Part shown: in pieces, positions 54,222-64,000 of the stretch
Layout: the number at the start of each line of letters is the position of its first letter
Numbering within the stretch: the first letter of the stretch is position 1
Assembly (NCBI GenBank): GCA_950022655.1
Contig: OX465584.1
Location: 8,399,124-8,463,123, forward strand
Length of the DNA stretch: 64,000 bases
Origin: Alentia gelatinosa
Lineage: Eukaryota > Annelida > Polychaeta > Phyllodocida > Polynoidae
Direction: 5' to 3'
Made by a program: the position numbers and the translations under genes
Notes under the pieces: model-generated
What the model saw: only the letters and a program-made list of their open reading frames with translations
The model's database searches: none
Told to the model about the DNA's origin: nothing

Positions 54222-54303
54222 GAGAGGACGCCATTAGTGACGTCATTACTATAGCGCGTCCCTCTCCCTGCTCATTCTGTGGCTCCACCAACAGAATTAG
54301 GAT

Positions 54304-54309
54304 AATAAA
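54304..54309 (+). terminator. EIF3M: Candidate polyadenylation signal of EIF3M
   Basis: AATAAA 236 bp after the stop codon, the first in the 3' region. Confidence 0.5.
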
Positions 54310-55129
54310 TTACAAACAAAAATTGGAAGTTAATTCAGAAGGATATAAGTGTCAAGGCCGACATGGGTCCGGGTTCTAGCATGAAGAACAGACTCAAAAA
54401 CTGGAAAAAAAGACGGAAAACTCGCGTCTTTATTAAAGGAAAATGATTCCAGGAATCCCCCCTGTAAGTGTGGGCCAAGAAATAACATCACTTTGACATT
54501 TAAAACTCTCTGAATGCTTGTTCTTATTTGTAAATAAAAGAGCTGGAAGACCACAAGTTGTCATTTATTTGTTCTCATTTTTTTAAAGGCATATCGGATA
54601 ATTTACCTTGAAAATTAAAACCCATGTAATTTACCTTGAAAATTGAACACATATCTAACTTTATAGACAGGAATGTCAGTTTTCCGGGTTTTTTATTATT
54701 CTAAAGTAAATCAATAAAATGTAGTTCTGTTTACTAGCGGCCGGTACCAGTGGCGGGCCTCCCATAGGAGCCGGTGGTAGACTAGGAGGAGGCTTACAGC
54801 GACCGGGTTTTCCCCGGAACACTCGCTGAGTGCATGGTAAACTGCCATAGGCGAGTAGTGAAAACCCGGAATCCCGGAAACCTCAACTAATATATCTAAC
54901 CTTTAATCCCATGAGGAATATCATATAAATATTCATACATATATGTATGATTCTTCGGAGTAAGATATGCTAGAATATATGATAAAATAATTTGTTAAAT
55001 GCTAGAATATATGATAAAATAAAGGAAGAAAAAGATGTTTGTAGTATCAAATGTTTTTTATTCAAGATGATAGAAATCCTGCAACATCTTCGTAAGCAAC
55101 CAATCATACCACAACCAGAGACAGTGGGA

Positions 55130-55790
55130 GTTCCCTCATGAAATACCAGGACATATAATGCCCTTGTTACCTACTATATCTAAAAAAACTACGATTCTGG
55201 TAGAATCCGCTTGAAGTTGCTCCCGCACATAGAGACAGAGTGAACACGACCTATGTTTGGAGACTGAGGGCCCACGAGAGTGAGTTTCTTGTACAGTGAA
55301 AAACTCAAACCTGTTCTTCTTTTTTGTAGATCTATTGGCAGAAGTACCTTTTCTCTTATGATTTATTTCAAACCATACCGAAATCAAAGTTTAGTAATGT
55401 AGTTTTTGTTATCTGCTAGTCTTGAGAGAAAGCAGTGAGACCACTCCGCTGGTTACCTACCACAATGAGATCGCAAGATTTCGCTGGTACCCCTTTCGAA
55501 ACTCCGCTGATTCCCCCCAGCCACCAACAGCCTAAGTATTTGGCCCAAATTGAGCACCTGTCTTTGTGGAGCAGTCAGCAGAGCCTTTGGCTGAGAATAC
55601 GAACTTCGGGAGTTCGAACCCCGGTATCGGTAGGCAATTATTTAATTTTCGGACTCGACGAAGTCGCTAGTTACCTACAACATCTAAAACAGGTAACTTC
55701 CGGTAATATCCGCTTGGAGAGTCCCCCGCACATTGAGACAGAGTGAACTGGACCTAGGAATGGAGAATGAAGGGATCTGTTTAAGTTTTG
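55130..55790 (+). mobile_element. Two copies of a tRNA-like SINE
   Basis: The second copy (about 55555-55790) has an A-box-like region near 55580 and GGAGTTCGAACCCCGG as B box. It is followed by TTACCTACAACATCTAAAAC and CCCGCACATTGAGACAGAGT. The same body, without head, is at about 55165-55260. Confidence 0.55.
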
Positions 55791-55864
55791 TTTTTTTGCT
55801 GGTCCCCAGCCTGCCCAAATCATCAGTAACAAGTTAAATTGACCCAGTATTCAAATAGTAGTTC

Positions 55865-56170
55865 CAAGACCTCATGTCTCGTGCCTGCTCGGTGGCCTAG
55901 TGGTCTAGGTGGCCGGAGTGCTGCATTCACTCACGCAGGTTCGAGTCCCGACCCCGGGTGTTTTGTACACCCTGTGAGGTGCCTGTCATGGCACCTTGGG
56001 CGGGACCTTATAGGAGGGGTCACCGACCCTGGTCCACAGCACAGCTTGGATGCCCTATAAGACAGCCAGTTAGAGAACCCCAAAAGAACTCTTCTGGCAA
56101 ATACGAGTTGAGAAACCTGAACTCGGTTGGGGGACCCCACACGAACCCCAACACCAGATACTAGGGGGTT
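55865..56170 (+). mobile_element. tRNA-derived SINE, different family
   Basis: GGTGGCCTAGTGGTCTAGG (A box) and CAGGTTCGAGTCCCGACC (B box), then an unrelated body ending GGGGGACCCCACACGAACCC. Confidence 0.65.
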
Positions 56171-56189
56171 TTGCCACTGAGGTACAGTA

Positions 56190-56325
56190 CGTCCTAAAGG
56201 ACGTGGGACGTCCTAAAGGACGTGGGACGTCCTAAAGGACGTCCTAAAGGACGTTCTATGGGATGTTCTAAAGGACGTGGGACGTCCTAAAGGATGTGGG
56301 ACGTCCTAAAGGGATGTCCTTTACT
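56190..56325. repeat. Minisatellite of GTCCTAAAGGACGTGGGAC
   Basis: About seven 10-19 bp units, each itself a small palindrome (GTCCTAAAGGAC). Confidence 0.9.
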
Positions 56326-56628
56326 AATGAATGGGTCATCTGACGTTTTAAACTAGAACTACCCGTTCAATACCAAATCCCTTCCTCTACCTTTATATAA
56401 GGCTTTCTTGATGTTATAAATCACAAAATGTACTGCCTATTTATCAATACATGTATGGGATTATCTTTAACGGTGTTAATGCTTTCTTACATCGCAGCGA
56501 GGGGGTTTTGTAGTAGAATGAATTGCCGGTTATTCCCCGTTTATATACTAGGGAGCAGATGTGTAGCTAGATGCACATTTTCTGATGCGTGCGATGATGA
56601 AAAACAAGTTTGTTTTTTTTTCGTGGCA

Positions 56629-57135
56629 TTTAATGGCATGCCCTACAATTCACAGTGGTGCCACCTGGGGATTTTCAAATACTGACAATTATTCATTTAA
56701 ACCGGTGCCTTTGTCTTATTAGAGCACCACATAATAATTGCAAAAGGTAAATTAGGCCAATCTACATATGACTGATTTACATAGGAAATATTCTGAAAAA
56801 TATAGGTTTCTTCAATGAAGTCAAAAACAAGGACGGTGACCTATGATTTCAGCAAATCATAGGTCACAACCTAAATATGTAGTACTATACATGTCCTTTA
56901 TTCTGTGAAAGTTTGGAGAGAATGACATGGGTTTTATCATGTGAAAAACAACGTTTTAGAATAACTATAAATTGTATTGTAGTATTATCATGACATCCAT
57001 CTCTAAAACAAGCACGGTGACCCCCGATTTTTAAGTTAGATATGTGTTCAACAACACTTTGAGATCATCTTAATCAATTTCCAGAAAACTGACATGGGTT
57101 TTTACTTTTAAAGGTACATTATCCGATATACCTTT
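56629..57135. mobile_element. TTAAAGG-ended DNA element, copy 2
   Basis: Follows copy 1 (52782) through most of its length (CATAGGAAATnTnCTGAAAA, ACGGTgACCCCCGATTTTTA). Confidence 0.75.
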
Positions 57136-57324
57136 CATGGAAACAATATCCATGTATTAGGTCGGTAAATGGCCCATACATCAGCATGATGCCGGTATCA
57201 AAGTAAAAAGTTTCCGCCAAGTTGTCACATCGTAGAACAAGGAATTCTGTTGCAAATTCAGTTTGCTCCAATGTGCTGACGTCACCTTATCATGGAGAGG
57301 GATATAGTGTGAACATATGCATAC

Positions 57325-57865
57325 GCCCTCCAGACAGAGGTGAAGCGCAGCGCCCCCTATAGTGACTTGGGTCATATATACGATCGCGGCTGTCTCACAG
57401 TGCCACTTTCAAACATGCCAGCAAGAGGGAAGGAGCTCTGAGAAGAGCCCACACCAAAACATGCAAAATGCAAATAGCTCTTGTGTCATGTATAACAGGC
57501 CGATTTTGATAAACAAAACATTGTTAGAAACCTAAGACATGGGCCTATTTAGTGATACACATGTCATATACCTGTGCTATGGCTAAGGTTTCCTGTCGTA
57601 GGTTGAACATTGGAATTTGTGAAAAAAAAGGTTGTATTCCACGACACAAAACAGGCACAAAACATGGAGCTCTATTGTGGTTTGGAGTACATTAGATTTC
57701 ACTCTATCAATATCTGAAAAGATTTTGGATAGAGCTCTAATAGTTTGTATGTAATAGCTGTTACCAGTTAGCCTATTTTAGCATAGGAATCCGCATTCAG
57801 CTGTCATTTGAGACCATGCCAAAACGATAGGGGGCGCTACGCTTCACACCTCCTCTGCCCTCCAG
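57325..57865. mobile_element. Inverted-repeat element with GAAGCGYAGCGCCCCCTAT ends
   Basis: CAGAGGTGAAGCGCAGCGCC at about 57336 and its inverse GGGGGCGCTACGCTTCACAC at about 57829 bound roughly 540 bp of AT-rich sequence. The GC-rich ends resemble CTCF sites but are better explained as element termini. Confidence 0.65.
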
Positions 57866-57966
57866 AGGTTACTAGCCTCCCTATTATCACCCAGGATCAA
57901 TACAAGTTCTGCTCGCGACTGGCTGGCCTCACCACAACTACATGAACCATAGTTTTCCCATTTATA

Positions 57967-58183
57967 TTTGAAGAACCTGAATATAATTTCGGAAATTAGA
58001 TGTAGAAATAGCTGAAATTTCCATTTCTGACATCGGATTTCCCATTTAAAGATTTATAAAAACCGATAAACTGCAATAATTTCGGGTTACGGTTCAAGGT
58101 CTGTCACCATACAACGTCGGTAACCAGCGCACCCCGGGACTTGTAAACAGACTGTATTTTGGGATACCTCAATAGGGTCTATA
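57967..58183 (+). repeat. Dispersed repeat U, copy 3
   Basis: CCTGAATATAATTTCGGAAA ... GGGATACCTCAATAGGGTCT; matches 31150 and, reversed, 42528. The pogo-like element starts directly after it. Confidence 0.65.
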
Positions 58184-58364
58184 CAGTAAAACCCTGCCTA
58201 ACGGACACCTCGAATAATCGGACACTCCGCGCTAACGGACACCTTTCCTCGGAATGGATTCCTCAAGTAGTAGTTGTTATTTTTAACCCTCTGAAAGCGG
58301 ACACCCCTTGTAAGCGGCACTTTGGCCAGGAACGGAGGGTGTCTGCTTCCGCGGGGTTCTACTG
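58184..58364. mobile_element. Pogo/Tigger-like miniature element with TA target duplication
   Basis: Ends CAGTAAAACCCTGCCTAACG and CGCGGGGTTCTACTG, TA on both sides (58182-58183 and 58365-58366). The GGACAC motif repeats inside. 181 bp, non-coding. The end type is known from the pogo group of Tc1/mariner transposons. Confidence 0.85.
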
Positions 58365-58366
58365 TA

Positions 58367-59240
58367 TTTCGTATGGATTTCGCTTTGGTCCACCTGCAAT
58401 ATGAGGTCATATTCTCAGGCCTGTCACATTTTAGAGCATGCTTGCATATACTGTATACCGGTACTGTGCCTAGAGGTTAGAGTGTTTACATAGACTTCCA
58501 GCTTACTGCAAAAAAAAATCCCTTTACTATCTGCATGCTATCTAGTGTGATATTGTGAAAGGAGCAGTGGAAACCTATGAAAGTTGAGGGTCAGAGCTAG
58601 TACAGGATACAATTGAAGAAGATCATTCAGAGCACTTCCGGTTTTTGTGTAAGAGTCATGCTGATTGGTTCCCACGAATACCCACGTAGTTGATGCTGAT
58701 TGGATGGTTTAACATCTGTAGTAGCACTGGGGATAATGATGTCATCAGAAGATGCATTCTCATCCACTCTCCTCCCAGATCTTTTGCAGTACTAGCACTT
58801 GCTAGTCTCTGCCTCAACCCAATGCTGGTTCCCAGGGTATCCACTAAGGACAGTGGGAACCAGCCAAGTATTCGGATTCAATGTTTATAATGTGAATCCA
58901 CAGTTGAGTAGACTATCCCTTCAATTGAGCAAATGTGTTCTGTTGACAAACAAAACCCTGCAACACATGAGGTGCTTCCCACTGAAGAAAGTAATCCCAG
59001 AGACTATGTCTGGTTCGAAATTACAAATAACAAAAAATGAGTGTATGTCATTTACCATATAAATATATGCATCTCTATCTACAAGCAGGATACAAAATAC
59101 TCCCCAAAACACTCAGAGTTTAGGATATTTGAAAACATGGCAGATGGGACAGATCTTGTCCCAAACAGGCAGGTCAGTGCAGAGATACAAGCTGCCGCAG
59201 GAAGTAGAGCACAGAATCTCTGCTAGGAGAGTGGTTCTCA
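58367..59240. other. Region 3' of the SLC6-like gene
   Basis: A family K arm fragment is at 58560-58605. Otherwise unique sequence that probably includes the 3' untranslated region; no clear AATAAA on the minus strand close to the stop. Confidence 0.35.
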
Positions 59241-59366
59241 TCAGACATAGGCCTCTGTCTCTGCTGGGGCTTTCGCTCGATCCTTTTCCATCAGATCCTT
59301 GCACTCTTCACTGTTGTCCACATGGCTGCCCCAGTCAGCTGCCGGTTGACAAAGCCTTCTGATCCT
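59241..59366 (-). CDS. SLC6-like gene, last coding exon
   Basis: Minus-strand acceptor ATATTTGCAG; 41 codons and TGA (59241-59243). Ends ETEAYV, a likely PDZ-domain ligand. Confidence 0.75.
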   Translation of the reverse strand, partial: RIRRLCQPAADWGSHVDNSEECKDLMEKDRAKAPAETEAYV

Positions 59367-62300
59367 CTGCAAATATATATATTTATCAACAATTTGAGCC
59401 TTCAGCCTTCAACCTGTATCAGTTATCATCTTACAATAAGCTGCATGGTGGGACTGTGATGAAAATGTTCTGTTCATTACTATATACCCATGCCATATAT
59501 AAACTGTAAATATGCACCGTTTCGCCATAAACGTACACTAAAATACGGACCACCTTACCATACACGTTTATTAAGATATTGGTTGTTAAGCTAAATGAAA
59601 TTAATGATTTTTTTAAATTTCGGGTATATAGAAAATATATAACGTCCAACCATGCTGTACATTTCACAGAACTCAATGATAATTTACAGTTTGTACAGAA
59701 CTTGGCGTAAACACCTCGGTCCGTACAAACTGTAAATTACCATCTCGTTCTGTGAATTGTACAGCATGGTCAGGACGTTCTATATAAATATATATTTTGA
59801 TAAATAGAAATATGAAAGATGAAACCAGCAAGTTTTGGTCAAAGTTGTTATTCTCCAAGAGTGATATGAACGAGGCAAAGCCGAGTGAATATCGCATAGC
59901 GTTCAAACCAGTTGGAAAAAGATGACTGACCAAAACGAGTCACTTTCTGTGTTTATCTAACCCCTGTACACATTGAAGAATGGACAATACATTGGACACA
60001 TGGAAAACGCACTGTACTCATAGAGGCATGGAGAATGAGTTACCAATGTTAAACCTATGGGACAAAATTATTAGGGGCGAGATAAAAAGGTTGAATGGAT
60101 GTTATTCTTCAGCAAATAGGCAACCTTGGAGTCTATACTCAGGATTAGATATAAGTGCCTTGGTTGATGTACACGTATGTACCCCGCGTCAGCGGACACT
60201 TTCGCTCGGAACGGAAATTTTCCCCTCAATTAGATGTTTAATTTAACCTCGCGCAAGCGGCTACTCCGCGTAAGCGGACAGTTATTTTGGTAGGAAAAGG
60301 CCTAAAACCCCGTGTAAGCAGACACCTCTGACGGATATCCTAACCAAAATAGATTTTTTTTTTATGAATATGCGTGAGTATATTCATAGAAAATAGATTT
60401 TGCAATTCAAAGTTTAATAACTTCGGACTCAATTAAGAGATTAAATGTATGATTTCAAATCTATCATCGCCTTTGTCTCCCCTACATATCGATATATGAC
60501 ATTTGCATATTGGACAGGCGGAAACACCCCGCGTAAGCCGACACTTTGGCCCGGATCGGAGGGTGGTCGCTTACGCGGGGTTTTACTGTGCATTCTTAAA
60601 CTACCATTTCTGTCATCAGGTATATGTATGTCCAGTTTAGATCGGACTATAGGCACTTCTTTTGTTGGGAATTGCTGTACAGAAGCAGACCATAGCTTAA
60701 GATGGGACCAATAGGTCTCATCTTTTCATTCAGCTACCATGAATAAGAAATACATACACAATATTGACTGCTTTCAGATACAAGCGGCCGTATGCTCCGA
60801 GGAGTTGATGCGTAGTAATATCCGAGCGTATGCGAGGATATTGCGGAGAGTCAACTCCGAGGAGCATACAACCGCTTGTATCTGAAACCAGTCTATATTG
60901 TATTTATTATCCACCTTTTCTGGACAAGTGGCATGTCAATATCAGTTCGTTTTAGCTATGCACTATTTTTCCATACGCACTATTTTTCCGTATGCGCCAC
61001 CCGGAGCATACAACATATCCGTATGCGCCGGGTATGTCCATACAAACGCCCTATGTGTTTTCTATGGACACTTTGTATTAGGTGGATAATAAAATGGTGT
61101 ATGACACACCAAAGCCATAGGGGATGGTATAGTCCTACTCACTACGGAACTATTTTCTGTTATCCTAGGGCACCATTATAGTGTCCTAGGCTCGTAGGAA
61201 CATCAATTCCCCTCCAGTACTAGGTAAGTACCTCGGGTAATTAACTATATTATAATCAATTAATAAAACATGATCGTATGTCTATATGCACATATAAAGA
61301 AAACCATATTTCAGTTCTCAATTATTAGCAAATAGTCTATCCAATATGACTCATGCATGTACAGATACAATAATGACTGACAAAACACATATAAGCGAGA
61401 TCGTGATTAGTCAAAACCGAAATCAAAATCCCTTAAGAAGGCCGATATTAGGATGACAGAGGTTGTTATAAACTTTCAAATAGATTTTGATAGTTCACAA
61501 ACAAATCATGAACTAACTGCCCATCCACAGATGCGTAGGACGTTTTTGAACCCACCCACCCACCCACACCGATCAACAATGATTCTCATGTTAGGGCTTT
61601 GTTATAATCATGCCTATGCCGACAGCATTATTCCTCAAACAAAGCGTAAATCATTAAAAAGTTCTGTTTGGATAAATTTTAATAATTCCAGTAATGTGTG
61701 AGTCTGTGAAATATGACAGGATGATGGTGGATTAATATGGCAGCTTTTATTCCTGTCTTTATGGTACCAAGGTTATGGACAGGGAGAGAAAGAAAGAAAG
61801 AAAGAAAGAAAGAAGGAAAGAGAGAGAGACAGACAGACAGAGACAGAGACAGAGAGGCAGACAGACAGAGAGACAGAGAGAGTGAGAGACGGAGAGACAG
61901 AGAGACAGAGAGAGGCAGACAGATAGGGAGAGACAGAGAGAGACAGGAAGAGACAGAGAGACAGAGAAGAGATTCTGATGTGAATATAGCGAGGAGACAC
62001 AGAGAGGCACTGAGAGGGCGTAGACATAGAGAGGAGAAGGAAAGAGAAAGAGAGACAGACAGAGAGACAGACAGACAGACAGAGAGACAGAGAGACAGAG
62101 AGACAGACAGACAGACAGACTGACTGACTGACAGACAGAGACAGAAACAGAGACAGAGTCAGAAAGAGAGATATACAAGGATACTACATCCAGTGCGGAC
62201 TCGAGTTATAAGTATGCTTACCTTATTGAGTGGTAGACCTCCTGGTAACGTGACAATCTTATAAATGGCCACTCCGGGCAGGAGAAGGAAGCTGAGAAAG

Positions 62301-62395
62301 GTTATGGCCAGGCCCACGTATGTTGCCCACGGCGGGAAGACATAGTCACGATACATGAGTGGCTTGAGCTGAGTAAAGTTGAATATAAAAACCGC
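59241..62395 (-). CDS. Sodium-dependent neurotransmitter symporter, GABA-transporter-like (SLC6A1-like), last two coding exons
   Basis: Exons 62222-62395 and 59241-59366 join in phase 0 to encode the last 99 residues of an SLC6 protein. Seen: VFIFNFTQLKPLMYRDYVFP, the final membrane segment (WATYVGLAITFLSFLLLPGV), an AIYKIVTLPG linker, a basic RIRRLCQP stretch and the C-terminus TEAYV. SLC6 members are twelve-helix plasma-membrane carriers that co-transport Na+ and Cl- with their substrate. The layout (VFIF, Y-V-F-P-x-W, TLxG, QPxxD, EAY-hydrophobic end) is most like GAT-1; glycine or other SLC6 subtypes are not excluded because the substrate site lies in the missing part. The 5' exons should be beyond 64000. 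The intron (2.9 kb) is filled with fold-back and pogo-like elements. Confidence 0.8.
59478..59788 (-). mobile_element. Fold-back element family L, copy 4
   Basis: Tail TTACTATATACCCATGCC ... TTCGGGTATATAGAAAA, hairpin about 59637-59786 (ACGTCCAACCATGCTGTAC ... CATGGTCAGGACGTTCTATA). Confidence 0.8.
59816..60085 (+). mobile_element. Fold-back element family B, copy 6
   Basis: Starts AGATGAAACCAGCAAGTTTT, carries TGTTAAACCTATGG, ends TTAGGGGCGAGATAAA. It sits about 28 bp from the family L copy. Confidence 0.75.
60176..60589. mobile_element. Pogo/Tigger-like element, rearranged
   Basis: Right end GTCGCTTACGCGGGGTTTTA then CTG at 60570-60589. The left part has several ACCCCGCGTnAGCGGACAC-like blocks but no clean outer terminus. 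Confidence 0.6.
60759..61093 (+). mobile_element. Fold-back element family H, copy 3 (complete)
   Basis: Arms from CAATATTGACTGCTTTCAGA (60759) to CTGAAACCAGTCTATATTG (60900). The tip CCGAGC-GTAT-GCGAGG lies at 60822-60837 on an AT-rich stem. The tail opens TTTATTATCCACC and closes GGTGGATAATAAA. This is the best preserved hairpin in the window. Confidence 0.85.
61785..62165. repeat. Simple-sequence region, GAAA then GACAGA
   Basis: Purine-strand microsatellite, GAAA units followed by GACAGA/GAGACA units. Open frames of 128-139 codons across it are low-complexity artefacts. 61100-61785 holds nothing recognisable. Confidence 0.95.
62222..62395 (-). CDS. SLC6-like gene, penultimate coding exon
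   Basis: 174 bp (58 codons), minus-strand acceptor TGTTTGCAG at 62396-62397 and donor AATAAG|GTAAGC. Phase 0 on both sides. Contains the last transmembrane helix. Confidence 0.85.
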
Positions 62396-62939
62396 CTGCA
62401 AACAAACAAGGTTCAAGTCATTATGATTAAGGTGCATTTTATAGGTTTTTTTCTGAAATTGTCTTTTATTGATGTCCTTGAAGTTCCTATACATATTTAC
62501 TTTGCTTTGTAGATAACAATCAGTGAGAATAAAAATGGTAGTCATCCGTCTAGAGTACAGAGATATGCTTGTTACAAGTACCAATAAAAGACGCCTCTGG
62601 CTTCAATCCTGTGTCAGACTGGTTTATTTTTGTCAGAGCCTGAAGTGAGATGACAATTTTTTTTAAATTTTATTTTTTTATTATTTTATTTGTACACAAC
62701 TAGCACAAAATGACTTCATTTATTTAAAGGGATAAACAACATAAACCCGGTTTTAACGGCATTAATATAATATGAAAATCATACAGACAATGAAACAGAA
62801 TAAACACATTTTAAGATTAATGATGACAGAGAGGCTTTTGAGGTTCTCTCTAAATACCTCTGGTATCTTTTCTATCAGGTTTTTTTTTTCAACTTTTGAA
62901 CTCCTTATAGTTCGGTGTATTCCTCAGAATTGGGGAGCC

Positions 62940-63970
62940 CTGGTATAAGACAGACCTCATGGAGGCTGAACAATTTGGTGTAAAATATTTATAAGATGTG
63001 CGTCTCCAGCCTTAGTATTGCGTCTTTGGACAGCTATATATTTCTTATCTCTGGATCTTAAGTACATATAGTTTAGCAATCTTTTGTAAACATAGTTGAA
63101 CCTATGGACGGTCTCAATGGTTAAAATAACTATATTCATACGGTGCATAATGCAGGAACTATTTTCTCTCTGTGTCAAGGCCAATGCGAAGAAAACCAGC
63201 TTTATTATAAGCTGATGCTATAATGGTCCCTGTATTTGTCGTCAGTATAGTTTGTTGTGTTAGCATATACAAAAGGCAATGTAAACTCAGATGATGACAT
63301 CAATTAAGAAATTAAACCAAAAAAGATACATGACAGTTTCTTCTGTCCATCAGATAAGGAGTCTTGCCTTTACAATGTAATTTGTCCAATGGCGTGTATA
63401 TATCATATTGCAAACAAATTCTTAGACATCTATTTTGTAGAAGCTGAAGTTTATGTAAAAGGTGCTGACTACAATTCATATACAACATATCACAATAATC
63501 AAAGTATGGTAATTTACTCATTTTGAAGATTTTGATCGCAGTAGATTCAGTTATATATGATCTTAACTTCGACAATTGATACATTTTCTATGATACAGTT
63601 TTGATTATACCTTGAATATAGATATGGTAATCAAGTCTTCCATCAAGGGGTACACCTAGATATCTGTAGTCTTTTTTGATTATCAAGATAAATATTTGGA
63701 AGATTTGCCAAGGAGATTTGTTTTGAGGAAAAATACATTAGTTTAGTTTTCTTTGTATTAACACTGAGCTTATTCTGTAAGCATCAAGTTTGTACAAATT
63801 ATCCTGTAGTAATTGATAAAGTTTAGCAGTATCTTTACCATGACGGTAAATAACAGTATCGTCTCCATGGAGACTTATTGTACTCGTACCTAAGACATTC
63901 ACAAGATCATTTATGTAAACTAAAAACCGGAGTGGTCCGAGGGTGGATCTCTGTAGTAAAATAATTATAT
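62940..63970 (-). mobile_element. Non-LTR retrotransposon (LINE) reverse transcriptase relic
   Basis: Minus-strand pieces in two or more frames: RSTLGPLRFLVYINDLV and HGDDTVIY (the position of the catalytic YADD box), then KTKLMYFSSK, a LGVPLDGRLDY-like block, KLRSYITESTAIKIFKMSKL PYFDYC, and LLQNRCLRI. This order is typical of Jockey/CR1-like reverse transcriptases. Frameshifts and stops show it is dead. It lies upstream of the SLC6-like exons, probably in an intron. Confidence 0.8.
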
Positions 63971-64000
63971 ATATACAAGTGACATGAGGTAATTCTGCAC

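Noticed and set aside
57340..57360. CTCF-like AGGGGGCGCT sites at 57350 and 57830
   Set aside because: They are the inverted ends of one roughly 540-bp element, which explains them more simply.
61737..62123. 128-codon Arg/Glu/Asp-rich open frame
   Set aside because: Pure GACAGA/GAAA microsatellite; low-complexity artefact that also has an open frame in antisense.

Overview
This is a window of animal nuclear genome: spliced genes with GT-AG introns, long introns, many tandem arrays and dozens of small dispersed transposon-like elements. The gene set is metazoan: a DCST-type membrane RING protein, translation factor eIF3m and an SLC6 GABA-transporter-like gene. The repeat landscape suggests an invertebrate, possibly marine (amphioxus or a mollusc would fit), but the sequence does not settle the species.

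Layout. (1) 1.2-23.9 kb, plus strand: a three-exon gene encoding a predicted 1156-residue protein. It starts with an SH3 domain, has a long low-complexity linker and ends with a DC-STAMP/DCST membrane module and a C-terminal RING. Intron 1 (16.2 kb) holds two large satellites at 12.7-16.6 kb. Intron 2 begins with a minisatellite that resembles and repeats the exon-2 splice donor. (2) 23.9-38.1 kb: no complete gene is seen. The stretch contains a tandem array, transposon relics, a promoter-like cluster at 26.6-27.0 kb and one isolated minus-strand exon that matches cysteinyl-tRNA synthetase. (3) 38.1-54.1 kb, plus strand: EIF3M, complete in nine coding exons (378 residues). (4) 54.1-64.0 kb: the last two coding exons of an SLC6A1-like transporter on the minus strand, convergent with EIF3M, with its 5' part beyond the right edge. 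A LINE reverse-transcriptase relic lies at the right end.

The most unusual signal is in the non-coding DNA. At least nine sequence families (called A, B, C, D, F, H, I, K and L here; E is a weaker member) share one architecture. Each has a long fold-back hairpin of about 110-150 bp joined on one side to a 'tail' bounded by its own 12-16 bp inverted repeat (for example TTATCCTACCCC...GGGGTAGGATAA). Arm sequences differ between families, but most hairpin tips converge on a GC-closed small loop followed by facing GA dinucleotides (for example CCGAGC-GTAT-GCGAGG). Families A-E and K also share a right-end motif, TGTTAAGYCTATGG, shortly before the terminal repeat. Tails of two copies have expanded into minisatellites. 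This looks like a related group of non-autonomous fold-back elements; I could not identify the mobilising enzyme.

Other element types include 265-bp CAGGGATG-ended elements with 6-7 bp flanking duplications, pogo/Tigger-like elements with TA flanks, TTAAAGG-ended elements and tRNA-derived SINEs. Several lie within 10-45 bp of EIF3M 3' splice sites. The three protein genes have no evident functional connection; they are simply neighbours. All calls come from reading the sequence; no database search was run.
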